DNA of 64,000 nucleotides from Icerya purchasi. Its lineage: Eukaryota > Arthropoda > Insecta > Hemiptera > Monophlebidae. Under the pieces are notes generated by a model. That model was given only the letters and a program-made list of their open reading frames with translations, was not told the origin of the DNA and did no database searches. Location of the stretch: contig CM077115.1 of NCBI GenBank assembly GCA_039619475.1, positions 58,782,864 through 58,846,863 on the forward strand, in the 5' to 3' direction. This document shows positions 24,096-35,040 of the stretch, piece by piece (the first letter of the stretch is position 1; each line of letters starts with the position of its first letter). Both the position numbers and the translations under genes were made by a program.

Positions 24096-25490
24096 TAACA
24101 CTTCAGCATACGGAAGCTCAGCAAGTTTAAATGATAATACACATATTACCACTCGCAACGGGGGAACGAACGATTTTGAATAGAGTAATCTACTTTTTTC
24201 CTAAAATTGCTGTAGTTCATTAAAGAGAGGTTTTTAAGAATTACCGATTTTCTAAATAGATTATTATTTTTAAAAGCGACCAAAATCTAGCTAACGGAGT
24301 AATTTTTTTTAACAGCCCGCAGTTTCATAATCGAATACTAGTTTGCGTATCTGAATTTTGTCGGAAAATCAATGCTGCATTGTATTTTGCACCCAGCCCC
24401 CTCCCTTTCGAGGTTACTGATGGAAGACAATTCCTAGATCCCATTTCAATTTGATGGATTAGATTCTTCTTAAATTCTATCGCAGCATTAAAAATTATCA
24501 CAACCTCCGACTGAAAATCATCGGGTCCTATAAATATGGTAGTCGATAGGTTTGTGACATTTTTTTTTCAACTTTTAGCATCAAATGTCGAAGTAGCGGC
24601 GGCGTTGCTTTTGCGCTAGAGTAATCTGAGATTCCGGCTTCTTCGTCTTGCGTAATTTTCTGCTTTTTGGTCGTTGTTTTGTAATTAAATTTTCGAATAG
24701 GTTGGAAAAAGATAGCTCTATCGACTTGGATTAACCGATTACACTGCTTTCGCATATTTCGGGAAAGTTGCGAGGAAAATTTTCGATCTTTCTTCATTTA
24801 GGAACTTCCCTCCTTACGCCTTGCGTTTTCCGGAGAAAAGTATCCATACTACTTTATCGACAGGTTTCCGGGGTTACTTTCATGTTCGGCTGTTGGTGTC
24901 GGGCGCAAAATTAAAAGCCCCTCTGAACTGGAACAAGAGCGGGCCTTTTAACATTATGCCGTCGTATCGGCTTGTTTATATATATTAGATGGTTGTTTTT
25001 TAACGTTGCCTATTTCTCTGGTCAGGAGACTGCGGTTATATTGTGGATAGACGTTGTTTAATTTATAATAAACCTGGCAACTTTATGTCTTGCTTTTTAT
25101 TCCGTTTTTTTTTTTTTCCCCAGTCGAAAAGGGTATTTTACAAAATTCGTTTCCGACCAAGCTGCGGGCTAGTCTAGTATGTCCGAATTAAAGTTGCATA
25201 CAAATTACCGTCTTGCATCTTCGGTCTCATGCGATGGTAGGATATTGAAAAGCTCTCTATGCTATCGTCGTTGTTATTTCACAAATCTCTCGATTTCATA
25301 AAAAAGTACAATTACAGCCGCGATGTTAATTCCGCATTCTTACATTTTGTATCCAGGGACGAGCACAAACATTTAATATAGACTATACCATTTTTTAGCA
25401 CACCGCGTTTGTTAAATTCTAAATGTAGAAAACAATTCGGAATAAAATAATAATAAGTTAAAAATTCGATATATACTTATGCTATAATTA
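24096..25490. other. Unassigned AT-rich DNA
   Basis: No gene recognised. The minus-strand open frame 24528-24797 has no motif. Confidence 0.45.
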
Positions 25491-25555
25491 GAAACATTTT
25501 TGGGCATAGCCCATCGACAGTAATTTTTAGCTGATAATATGCCCGAACATGTTTC
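25491..25555. repeat. Short inverted repeat, diverged relative of the 38.9-kb palindrome
   Basis: The left arm GAAACATTTTTGGGCATA is complementary to the right arm TATGCCCGAACATGTTTC. The minus strand reads CTGTCGATGGGCTATGCCC followed by AAAAATG, close to CTGATGATGGGTTATGCCC plus GAAAACG in the palindrome at 38871-39125. It is probably an old copy of the same small element. Confidence 0.6.
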
Positions 25556-25833
25556 ATATGGTTTTGTACATTTTAAATTTGTTTGTTATATTTGTATTTT
25601 ATTCCAAATTACTATAAGCCAAAACATCTTCCATCCTTTAAATACTTTTCTGATAATAAGTATACAATCACATTTTGTAGTAATATCTCGCACGGAATTT
25701 CTTTTAATGATCGCGTAATTACTACCAATTCGATAGATGAACAACTTTTTCGATTTTTACGCAGCTTCCTTTTTATAAGCAACTTTATCGTGTTTCTTAA
25801 TTTATTCAACAAATTTTTTTTTGATCCATATAT

Positions 25834-27544
25834 CAGGGGCGGATCCAGAAAGACATTTTGGAGTAGGAAATTATAAGAAGGACTTGGGGGGGGGTTGAAT
25901 TATATAATTACGTAAAATCTTCTACGGTAGGCCGTATATATGAAAAATACCCCTGTTTCATAAAGAAAATCTAATAGCGACCTTTACAGAAATTCATAAA
26001 AATGTGTTTTAAAAATACATGATTATTACAATTTTTAATTTAACTTTTGTCTTATACTTAAGAGTGAAAAATAAAACGAAATTATAAAATTATACCTTAA
26101 ATATGGTAGTTTAGAAATAGTATAATATCCTTTGGATTTCATTTTTAATTTCGCCGATCTCTGCCATCCTTCAAATATGTTTACTGTTCCTACGTTCTCT
26201 AAATTTCTTCTATACCCCCTAATTAAACAGGAATTCCACAGATTTATCAATTTTCAATTTCCTTCGCATGCAACCGTGTTTACAGATGGTGTCAGTGCCT
26301 TTTTCATCCTTCCAGATTTTGGCTTTTCAGAATTTCTGTTCTACATTCATAAACGTATTAATGACTATCCTACGTTCCATTATTTTCATTTCCTCCAATC
26401 ACCTTTTCTCTAAATTATTGATTATATCTGACTCCATGACCGCCCTTCAATTCTTTCTTTCCTACCTGATTAAATCCTGTGATTTTATCATACTCCGCAT
26501 ACGCTCACTTATCCGCGTTCTTTCCCTTCATTCCGTTCAAATCGATTTTCTGTGGATTCCTAATCGTTTGGGCATTTTCGGTAATGATGCGCCGGACTCC
26601 TTGCCTCTTCTCATTTCTTCTTTAAAAAAGTCTCATCGGTCAATCTGCTTCCGCTGAGTAAAGGTTTCCATCTTAGATTATGGCATCGAATATTTACGTT
26701 AACTCCTTTTCTAACAATTGTTCTTTTTATTTGTCTGTTCAACCTAGTCTTCCTGCCAATAATCCGTAGTTTTATTTGTTTCCTTCACTTCGTCGTTCTG
26801 CCGTTGTCTCCGTTATTCGCCTGCGCTCTTAAGCCATACTTTATTACCTTCCTCCGGTTTTCGTTTTTCGTTGGTTGCCTCTCCATATTGCCCACTCAAA
26901 CGAAGAGCATGATTATGCGGATCATGTGTTTATTAAGTGTTTAGAATTTCTATTAAGCTTTTTGCTTTCCACTCCATTTTATTGATACTCGGTCTTCCTA
27001 CTACATATTGCGCCTCTTATGTCCTATCTTTTCCCTCTCCACAAATTGTTCCTTTCTCCTAACAATATCTGACCGTAGCAAGATATAATTGATTGCTATT
27101 CTAATTGTTTCTAGGCAAAGGTCTCCGGTTGACAATACCCCCCAACCCAAAAAAAAATAAAAATAAAAGGAAGATAGTATTAATTAGACTTTACTTCTTT
27201 TTTATTTTTGTTAGTAATCCGATCTGAATTCATTGTTCGCGAGCAAGTTTAAATATATTTCTCATTGAACTATTTTTAATTAAAATTACAAAATAAAAAT
27301 TAAAAATAAATAAAAATGTCAAAAGATCGACGACAGTTGTGTTTTTAAAAATAGAATGAAAACGTAACATTAAATAGTTTTACTAGAAAATAGTATTAAA
27401 TATTAATTATTAAAATCCGTAGGTAAAATTCATACAAATCTTTTATAGCATAAATTAAGTTTCTCTGTTATAACAAAAACTTGTCCATAGAGGCTTTGGT
27501 TCTTGGGGGTGTCCCCTATACCCCCTCCCGTGGATCTGCCATTG
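25834..27544. mobile_element. hAT-like non-autonomous element carrying a LINE fragment
   Basis: The left end CAGGGGCGGATCCA and the reverse complement of the right end CAATGGCAGATCCA match at most positions. CATATAT directly precedes the left end (25827-25833) and directly follows the right end (27545-27551). A following C makes the shared flank 8 bp if it is counted, which is the hAT length. No transposase is seen. The interior holds a decayed LINE at about 26113-27172. The hAT assignment is inference from end sequence and duplication length. Confidence 0.6.
26113..27172 (+). mobile_element. RNase H LINE, 3' fragment
   Basis: Broken frames on the plus strand show the RNase H domain of a LINE: HATVFTDG near 26264 (first catalytic Asp), ISDSMTAL near 26423 (another catalytic Asp), and FLWIPNRLGIFGNDAPDSL near 26548, where the family has a His in place of Arg. 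Downstream VSVIRLRS, a stop, and HDYADHVFIKC near 26910 match the C-terminal zinc-binding tail typical of such LINEs. The copy ends in an A-rich tail at 27148-27170. Frameshifts occur between 26413 and 26657 and beyond. It lies inside the inverted-repeat element 25834-27544. Confidence 0.65.
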
Positions 27545-27551
27545 CATATAT

Positions 27552-29011
27552 CGTGTTGTTTTCTTTAAATTGTATAATCCAATAGAAAGACGCGAGTAGT
27601 ATTTGTTCGAATTTTTCTATCCCGCGGTACACATTTTATAATTGATTATTTTTCACTACTCTTACCGGTTGGGATATCTACAGCATGGGATTATTTTTGT
27701 TTTGACTACTCCATTTTATTTTTGGTAAATTATTCGCGCGACCACATTACGGTGGCCAGTGTAGACTAAACTGGCCAGTATCGTCAAGCTTACTCCAGTC
27801 GATATTCTCAAATCTGCCAGGTCCATTGCATCCATCTTTTAGGATATTTTCGCTAAAGTTTTTCGTTTCAGTTATTATTATCATTTATTTTAATCTTTAT
27901 TATTATTATTATTATTTTTTTTAAATTTTGCTGCCCCTTCAACGGGGCAAGTGTTTTTTTTAAGTCTCGATTTTTTTTTCAGTTTTTTTTTTGCTTTTTC
28001 GAAATTTTCGTTGGCTAACTTGTCGCCGGTAATATCTGGCGTGCTTCTAATTTTATTTGTTTGCGAGTTTGTAGGAATAATTAAAAAAAAAAAAAGGAAA
28101 AAAAAGAGATAGAGGACGCTCAGCAGAGAGGGCAGGTGGGAAAGTGTGTGTGCAAAGTGCGTGAAGGAGGCTTAAATCTTCGGTAAATTTTCGTATCTAT
28201 GGAATACTGATTACGGCACGGGCCGAGAACTAACCATACACTGTACTACAAAGTGCGAACTCTGCGAACTGAATGCAATAAAAATGAACTGCCCCTCCCC
28301 CAAGTCCGCGTTTGAGATATTAGTTTCGTCGGAAAATGAGGTCGACTTCTACGGCCTCGACTCCACTTTATTAAAATTGCACTACTACCGCCTTCAAGCC
28401 GCTTTGCCATTTTGATTTATTACCGCGTTTTTTTTTTTCGTGTTTTTTATTGTTTTTTTTTATTCTTTTTTTTTTTTTTTTGTTCGTGCGGGGTTTTTTT
28501 CGTTATAACCACCGCACACGTGAACGTGTTACTCTTATGCGAACTAGTTCTCAATTTCATTTTTTTTGAACGGCGGTTAGAGATTTTTGCATTTCATTTA
28601 TTCCGACATGCAAATCAACTTCACAGTCCTACATGCGCGCGTATATTTATATAATTCTCCAGCGAAATCCGGCAACTAGTCAATGTCACTTGCAAACGTT
28701 ATACAGTTCGCTATTTTTGATATAAGTGGCTTAGTTTCCATTTTGAACTACCGGTCAATGGTCCTTAATATGATACTCTTTCTCTCGATTAATTAAGATT
28801 GCCATTATTATCGTTTAGCAGCTTGTAGGCTATTTTCGAAAGCGTTATTTTTAAAATATTCGAAAATAATTCTGGCTTTAGAACGATCATTTAGAAACTG
28901 CGTACGGTAGTAGAACAAATGTGATTAAACGTGATGTAGACACGGATAATTCAGGGTCCCACAATGTTTTCTATCGACACTTGGGGCGGATTTAAATAAA
29001 AAAACATTCGC
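27552..29011. other. Unassigned DNA
   Basis: No gene recognised. A (TTA)n tract lies at about 27897-27916, followed by T-rich runs. The open frame at 28412-28654 is largely poly(Phe) from T runs. Confidence 0.45.
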
Positions 29012-29077
29012 CACAACTTTCAACTCGTAATATCACGAATACTTTCCGAGCCATTTAAAAACCGTTTAATTTTAGTT
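29012..29077 (+). repeat. Left copy of an inverted dispersed repeat
   Basis: CAACTTTCAACTC ... CGAGCCATTTAAA, followed by ATTTTAGTTTT, is found in reverse orientation at 32424-32492 with roughly three quarters of the bases kept. The pair brackets the (TA)n-flanked element and mariner. It may be the ends of one large element or two unrelated copies of a dispersed repeat. Confidence 0.65.
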
Positions 29078-29811
29078 TTTAGTTTTTTTTTTTTTTAATA
29101 GTGAAAATTAACCGATAGGGGATGAATTTTTTCCCCAAATAATCGGATGTAAAAGAAAAATGAAAATAAAATGTTTTTACGATTTTTCTGAAAAATATAA
29201 ACTCGATTTTTGACAAAACTGCAATGTATTTATAATTTATGCTCCTTCAGACACGCGCAATCGCCAAATTTCAACAGTAAACGTCTTTTATAATCGAGAA
29301 TTTTTTTGAAATTTAAAAACTGATTTTTTTGGAAAATTTCGTGTTTCGTGCGATATATATTTAATAATTCTTTTAACAATAAATACTGTACCACGAAAAT
29401 GGCAATAAGATTTATAAATAAAATAAATTAGTTTTCGTCATTATCTTCATTAAACAGCTTTTTGTATTCTTAAGAGTACTACTCAAAATTTTTGTCGACT
29501 TTCCACAATCTGTAAAAAATATCTCGATATTTTCAAGTGGTATAGTGGTAAAATTTGAAGTACAGAAACACTGTGCTAACATAAATGAATAGTGAAAAAA
29601 AAATTCTGAATTAGTCAAGAATTGGTTAATGCAGTGTTTCAGTGTATGTTTTTGCGGAGGGACGTTAATAAAAACAGTGTAAAGTACAAGTAAAATATAT
29701 AAATAAAGGAGAAGGAATTAATTATAAAAAATTTGGGTGTGGCTCTGCTGAGGCACAGAATCGTTGATTTAACGTGAAACGCCTACATCGGTTTAAGTAT
29801 TTATATATATA
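29078..29811. other. Unassigned AT-rich DNA
   Basis: No recognisable gene. The minus-strand open frame 29412-29618 has no motif. Confidence 0.4.
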
Positions 29812-29978
29812 TTAATTACAACGTAATTCTTAGGCTACCCCCCATTAGAATATAGATCCCAAAAGAATGTCCCAATTTTATGTAACGCAAAATGTGCCAA
29901 TTTTATGTTTTTTTTTTAAAATAATAATTTACGGGTCCCGCAAGGCACTATCCGGTCTGTGGGTTCCCAACATAATTA

Positions 29979-30007
29979 CACCCTGTCAAGAAAGTATCGG
30001 GAATTGT
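29979..30007 (+). repeat. mariner left terminal inverted repeat
   Basis: 29 bp, an exact reverse complement of 31269-31297, preceded by the target TA at 29977-29978. Confidence 0.95.
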
Positions 30008-30172
30008 CAATTTAAATCTCCCGGGTAATAGCTAGGCAGATAATTTTTTTTTTCCAGGTTGGTACAACTGTTTTGTATTATGATGCCTATTTTTAGCGCG
30101 ATCTGTCAACCAGTGTGTTTACAGCAGCTGTTAAAATCAGTCGACCTTGAAGTGTTTTGTCGAAGTTTTACA

Positions 30173-31249
30173 ATGAGTGAAAATATTGAACAACGTACTT
30201 GTGTTAAATTCTGTGTTTCGAACGAAATTTCTTGTGCCGATACACTGAAAATGTTACAGAAGGCTTTTGGTGAATCTGCTTTATCAAAAACGCGGGTTTA
30301 CGAGTGGTACAGAGCGTTCAAGGATGGTCGGGGGACGGTCGAAGACATGCCTCGCTCTGGACGGCCTTCAACGAGTGTGACCGATGATAACGTCGATAAA
30401 ATCAAGGAAATCGTTGCTGAAAATTGTCATGTGAGCTTGAGAGAGATGGCTCATGGATTGGGCATGTCACACGAGAGCGTACGTACGATTGTGCACGAAA
30501 AATTGGGTATGCAACGCGTTGCGGCTCGGCTTGTTCCGAAAGACCTGAATTTCTTTCAAAAAAAGTACCGAGAACAGGTAGCTGCAGACATGCTGGATCG
30601 AGCCAATTTGGATCCTACCTTCTTGGAAAAGATAATTACTGGTGACGAGACATGGGTGTACGAGTACGACACGCTTACGAACCAGCAATCGTCCGAATGG
30701 CGGCCAATTGGCGCGCCAAAGCCGAAAAAACCTCGCCAAAGCCGATCGAAAGTGAAGATCATGTTGATTGTTTTCTTCGATATTCGAGGCGTGGTACACT
30801 ATGAATATGTGCCAGCCGGACAGACAGTCACCAAAGAGTTTTACTTAAGTGTTTTGAGACGTTTGAGAGAGGCTATCCGTCGTAAACGTAACGATTTGTG
30901 GGTCGACAATTCTTGGATTCTCCATCACGATAATGCGCCGTCTCACAAAGCCATAATTGTGAATGAGTTTTTGGCCAAACACTCGGTAAATATCATCGAA
31001 CAACCGCCGTATTCACCAGATTTAGCACCCTGCGACTTCTTCCTATTCTCAAAACTCAAATTTCCGCTACGGGGAATGCGCTTCGAATCGATTGATGACA
31101 TCAAGACGAATGCGACGCGAGAGCTAAAGGCCATCCCGGAAACCGCCTATCAGAAGTGCTTTGCCGAGTGGAAAAAGCGTTGGCATATGTGCATCGCTTC
31201 GAATGGATGTTATTTTGAAGGTGACAAAATAAATTTGGATGAAAATTAA
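30173..31249 (+). CDS. mariner transposase (DD34D), apparently intact
   Basis: The transposase binds the inverted repeats, cuts the element out and inserts it at a TA. The 358-residue protein starts MSENIEQ. It has a helix-turn-helix DNA-binding half (about residues 1-115) with SKTRVYEWYRAFKDGR and the GRP linker motif GRPST (63-67). A linker RLVPKDL (119-125) corresponds to the family WVPHEL motif. The catalytic half carries Asp158 in TGDETW, Asp253 in HHDNAPSH and Asp288 in PDLAPCDFF, with 34 residues between the last two, as expected for mariner. The frame is open upstream with ATGs at 30080 and 30083. I chose 30173 because the family begins there. Length is close to the usual 345-360. No stop or frameshift is seen. 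Confidence 0.95.
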   Translation: MSENIEQRTCVKFCVSNEISCADTLKMLQKAFGESALSKTRVYEWYRAFKDGRGTVEDMPRSGRPSTSVTDDNVDKIKEIVAENCHVSLREMAHGLGMSHESVRTIVHEKLGMQRVAARLVPKDLNFFQKKYREQVAADMLDRANLDPTFLEKIITGDETWVYEYDTLTNQQSSEWRPIGAPKPKKPRQSRSKVKIMLIVFFDIRGVVHYEYVPAGQTVTKEFYLSVLRRLREAIRRKRNDLWVDNSWILHHDNAPSHKAIIVNEFLAKHSVNIIEQPPYSPDLAPCDFFLFSKLKFPLRGMRFESIDDIKTNATRELKAIPETAYQKCFAEWKKRWHMCIASNGCYFEGDKINLDEN

Positions 31250-31268
31250 AAATTGTTCGTTTTATTTA

Positions 31269-31297
31269 ACAATTCCCGATACTTTCTTGACAGGGTG
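31269..31297 (-). repeat. mariner right terminal inverted repeat
   Basis: 29 bp, an exact reverse complement of the left end, followed by the target TA at 31298-31299. Confidence 0.95.
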
Positions 31298-32080
31298 TAT
31301 ATCATTTATTTGTACAATATAACATCAACTTAACTTAAGTACTTTCTGTTACAACATAAAAAGTGTTAACTTACATATTACTATACTACAAAATCCACAC
31401 TCTCATCATTTATCATTTATACCACAATTATACCATAATCTAAAATAATATTTCCTATTACAATACCTTAATATGTTAACTTATGTATTACAATAATACA
31501 ATATAATTTTTATACAACTACCACTCTCTCATTAGTTCCTTAAAACTGGAGATAGTAACAAGTCACATGTCAACGTAGCCAATACTTTTTTTTTTTTTTT
31601 TTTTTGTTATTATTTCTACACCTTGCTATCAACCAAATTTTAACCTTGTTTTTCTGTTTCTCCAGATTTTTTTGCATTTCGAATTTTCGTTGGTATCTTC
31701 CCCATTAATTTTATTAATACCTCTTCCTCTACATTGTCTATTTTACTGTTAATCCCCCTAGATTGTACATAGCAAGGTTTATCGCAATTTCTAGTCCTGT
31801 ACGTTATTGTTCGAGTTAGTAACTCTGCCTATGTTCGAGTTTAGCACTGAGTAATTTGCTGTAATAATATAACATTTTTGGACGCAAAATGTCTCAATTT
31901 TATGTAACGTTTGTTATATTTTATAGGATTTCTGTGATTATGTTATTATATTTATACGGGCCGATTTAGAATTACGTTGTAAATTTTGATCATTTTATAC
32001 AAAGTATAGAAGAGAAAGAGATAGAAATGTGACCAAGAGGGGTAAAGGGGCATAGCCCCTTGCGAGGCCAAAATGGCCGA

Positions 32081-32084
<4 letters not shown>

Positions 32085-32138
<54 letters not shown>
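32085..32138. repeat. (TA)n microsatellite
   Basis: About 27 TA units abut the right end of the non-autonomous element; interrupted TA steps continue to about 32245. Confidence 0.95.
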
Positions 32139-32141
<3 letters not shown>

Positions 32142-32423
32142 GTATATAAATATATACAAATATACATAAATATATATATATAGATATATAAAGATATATA
32201 TACAGATATATATAGATATACATATATAGATATATATAAATATATGCGGTGAAAAATAATAGTCGTTGCGCTACGCAATTTCATTTCACTATTTCGTTTC
32301 AGAATTTCGTTTCACGAGCGGTTTTCAAGACGTTCCACACCAAAAAAAAAAAAAAATTGCAGAACTGAAAAAAAACTTATGAAAAGAATTACGGCTTTAT
32401 TCGCGCAAGTATGCTCATGAATG

Positions 32424-32492
32424 TTCAAAACTAAAATCAAGGTTTCTTTAAATGGCTCGTAAAATATTTGCGATTAAGAGTTGAAAGTTGGT
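32424..32492 (-). repeat. Right copy of the inverted dispersed repeat
   Basis: Reverse-complement partner of 29012-29077. The matching phrases are GAGTTGAAAGTTG and TTTAAATGGCTCG. Confidence 0.65.
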
Positions 32493-32679
32493 GCGATATA
32501 CAGAATTATAATACATTTTACTAAAACATATAAATTTAAGTACATATAAAAATTTAATGAAGTTTTAGATTCCTAATCTTTAATCTAAAACACAAAAATA
32601 CAATTAACTAGTATAAAACAATACATTTGCTGACTAGTTTCGATTATAAGAACTATATAATCGTAGCACCTTAAAATTA

Positions 32680-33480
32680 TGTTTTAATTTTTTTTTGTGA
32701 AGAAAATGAATATAAACTCAGTAGTTGAAAGACAAAAGTGTCAGTAGAATGGAATAAAACGATAATCATACGAAAAGGAGTTCGAACATTCAAATAAAAC
32801 ACGAGATTACCATCCGGACGAAAGCGAGTGGAAGATGAGTGAAAGCAATAGAATAGAGAAGATGCAGATGCGGATCGAGAAAACGATGTGAGGAGCAGAT
32901 TACGATCAAGTTGCACTAGTAACCGAGATGCGGAACGCATTAAAAATCTAAAAACCTTAGAAGGGAGAAAGAGATGATTGAATGGGGAGAGCCTAAATAT
33001 AGCCGGAATTGGACAGTTTGGAATGAGCCAAATAAGGAAAGAAAAGCAATATTGTGAGCTGAAAATGCGCCTAATAGTCTAGCCTACTGGAAATGGAGGC
33101 TAATAAGTATTAATAAAATTTATTATTCTCAATGAAATGGGTAGCAGTTCACAGCAGATCGGTCTTCATCGAATATGAACGTGTTTGAGAAGAGTATTAC
33201 GTAATCGGAAGAGGAGAAAAAAAGAGATGAGACTGCAGAAATTGTTTGCAATCGGAGATACAGGAATGTTCCGAAAACTAAAGCATATATAGCATTAGAT
33301 AAAAAAAAAGGTAGGACTAGCTCCATTTGCTTGGAGCTGCCGGTAAAAATAGCGACATGAGCGGAGAAAAGAAAACGTAAAATATTGGAAAATTCGATTC
33401 TAGCAACATATTGAGGAATAAATTTAGCATGGGGGAAGGGGGGGGGGCGAATAAAGAAAGACATTTAATATTCGTAGGAT
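32680..33480 (-). mobile_element. RNase H LINE, 3' fragment (copy with IFTGSSK)
   Basis: On the minus strand the start of the RNase H domain reads AIFTGSSKQMELVLPFF near 33330, where the related copies have IFTDGSK and a glycine-valine-glycine turn; the first catalytic Asp is lost. About 450 bp further along, in another frame, RVLFECSNSF resembles the HVFFECP-type C-terminal motif. The copy ends in a short A-rich tail at about 32690. Several frame changes separate the parts. It is one of a row of same-orientation copies. Confidence 0.55.
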
Positions 33481-33938
33481 GGATGAAACCGGAAAAACTT
33501 AAATAAAAATAAAGAAGTTCATCATGACTATAAATATAAGGCGAAAATTGATCGAGACGGACGGAGATTTGATGAAGATGAAATTGTAGTATTATTTAGA
33601 AAAGAAAACAATTGTCACTTACGGAGAATGGAGAAATAAGAATAAGCAAGTGAAGAAGAAAAAATGGGCGACTGTTTAATCAGAAAGGACCTCCTAAGTG
33701 GGATCTACGAATTTTAGATAGCAGTTGTGTGGGATTCACAAAGAACAGCTGGAACCGAAGTAGAGCTGGGGTATCAGTAAGAGACGAAGGCAAGTGTTTG
33801 GAACTCGATCTAATTTTAAAAAGAGAGACTTGAAGGAATTACACTAAAAATATGAAACAACAGTAATCTAGTACGGATAAAGTATTGTAGAATATCCTGC
33901 TCAATTAGTTCGTGAGAAGGATTTTAATAGATTCAGCT

Positions 33939-34850
33939 TTTTATTTCTCCCCTTTGGGTACGTTAGCAACGGATCTTCGCCCAGAAACGACGAGCGGGAA
34001 AAGGATCAGTTAGATGTAGAGTCGGTGTCAAATATTGACAAAATAAAAGAACCGAGGATAAGAACAACGGAGATCGACAAGATATATGAAGCGCGATAAG
34101 GATTAGGGAGTTTGAGTGATAGGAGATCGCAGTACAAAGAAGGTTCACGAGTGATGGACATTCAAAGAAGATAAGGTCAGGATCACAGACGGCTTCGTCG
34201 TCAGGATGAAGGAGACAACTAGGGGATAGAGCGAGATGAAAACGAAAACGTAAGGAAGGAGACGAAAAGATTCAGAAAAATTAATATTCGGAAGGATGAA
34301 AGAAGCTCCAACTCCATTAGGCCTTTTCGACAACTATCCGTAAAAATAGTTATGTGGAAAGGAAAACGGGATTTGATATATAACTATGGAATTCCTGTAT
34401 AACTGTTGCATAGGAAAGGGATTTGGAGGGAAAAGGAAAGTCGAATACATTGAAAGGATTGGAGAGATCTGCAAAATGGAAAGAAAATAAGGGAGATTAT
34501 TATAAGAAATTGTACCGGATAATAAATAATTCAGCTGCAAAGCAATGTGTAGGCTAGGGTAGGAATTTTCTTGAGAGTAAAACGCCAGTTTTGTAGAATA
34601 GAAAGGTGTGATAGGTTGAGTTTTTTTAAGAAAGGGCTGTTATAGATTAATTTCGATCGTGAAAAAAGAAACGACTGCCAAAAAAGATATTTAAACAACG
34701 AAAACAGTTCGTAAAAGAGATAGGACTACTGTGACTAATCGAAGTATGATCGAAAGAGTATAAAAAACGGGCAAGAACTCCGGAGAGGAAATAAAGAGAT
34801 AGCTCTAATGGAAACTCGAAATAAGATTAAAGGGTTTTGAAGATTTCAGT
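33939..34850 (-). mobile_element. RNase H LINE, 3' fragment (copy with PNGVGASF)
   Basis: On the minus strand, FPHNYF/ITIFTDS near 34350 and then SKRPNGVGASFILPNINFSESFRL near 34300 give the first strand of the RNase H domain. A frame change lies between them. The 3' end at about 33939-33965 reads CGTACCC followed by an A-rich tail (AAAGGGGAGAAATAAAA), matching the GTGCCC plus A-rich ends of the copies at 35.87 kb, 39.4 kb and 57.57 kb. The 5' limit is uncertain. Confidence 0.58.
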
Positions 34851-34974
34851 TTGCTTATACGTAAGTGTAATAACTGTTAAGTGAATTGGATTAATTTTTC
34901 AAAATAATTAAAAACGAAATTAAATGGATTTGGAAAATAATTGGCCTACAATTTTATCGGGAAAACCACTATAA

Positions 34975-35009
34975 AGATTTCGGGGGAAAACGGATTTTCT
35001 GCCTTATAA

Positions 35010-35040
<31 letters not shown>

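Larger units (their letters stand above)
29979..31297 (+). mobile_element. mariner DNA transposon, structurally complete
   Basis: The element is 1319 bp long. Its ends are perfect 29-bp inverted repeats beginning CACCCTGTCAAGAAAG, and each end is flanked by TA, the target duplication of mariner elements. It encodes one uninterrupted transposase. Perfect ends and an intact gene suggest recent arrival and possible activity. It is inserted in the (TA)n-flanked element, so it is younger than that element. Confidence 0.95.
29812..32083. mobile_element. (TA)n-flanked non-autonomous element, copy 1, with mariner inside
   Basis: The left end TTAATTACAACGTAATTCTTAGG follows a short TA run, and the right part contains the inverted AGAATTACGTTGTAA (31969-31983) and about 100 bp more, up to a long (TA)n array. 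The same left end, the same right 120 bp and the same inner phrase TGTCCCAATTTTATGTAACG occur in copy 2 at 52646-53001. The right end holds a GGGGC-ATA-GCCCC hairpin (32045-32061). Without the 1.32-kb mariner the copy is about 0.95 kb and has no coding capacity. Confidence 0.75.

Noticed and set aside
30059..30172. N-terminal extension of the mariner transposase
   Set aside because: The frame is open upstream, but the family starts at the MSENIEQ position, and the extra residues are hydrophobic and unrelated to the DNA-binding domain.
31990..32284. Tyr/Ile repeat proteins on the minus strand
   Set aside because: Direct translation of the TA microsatellite.
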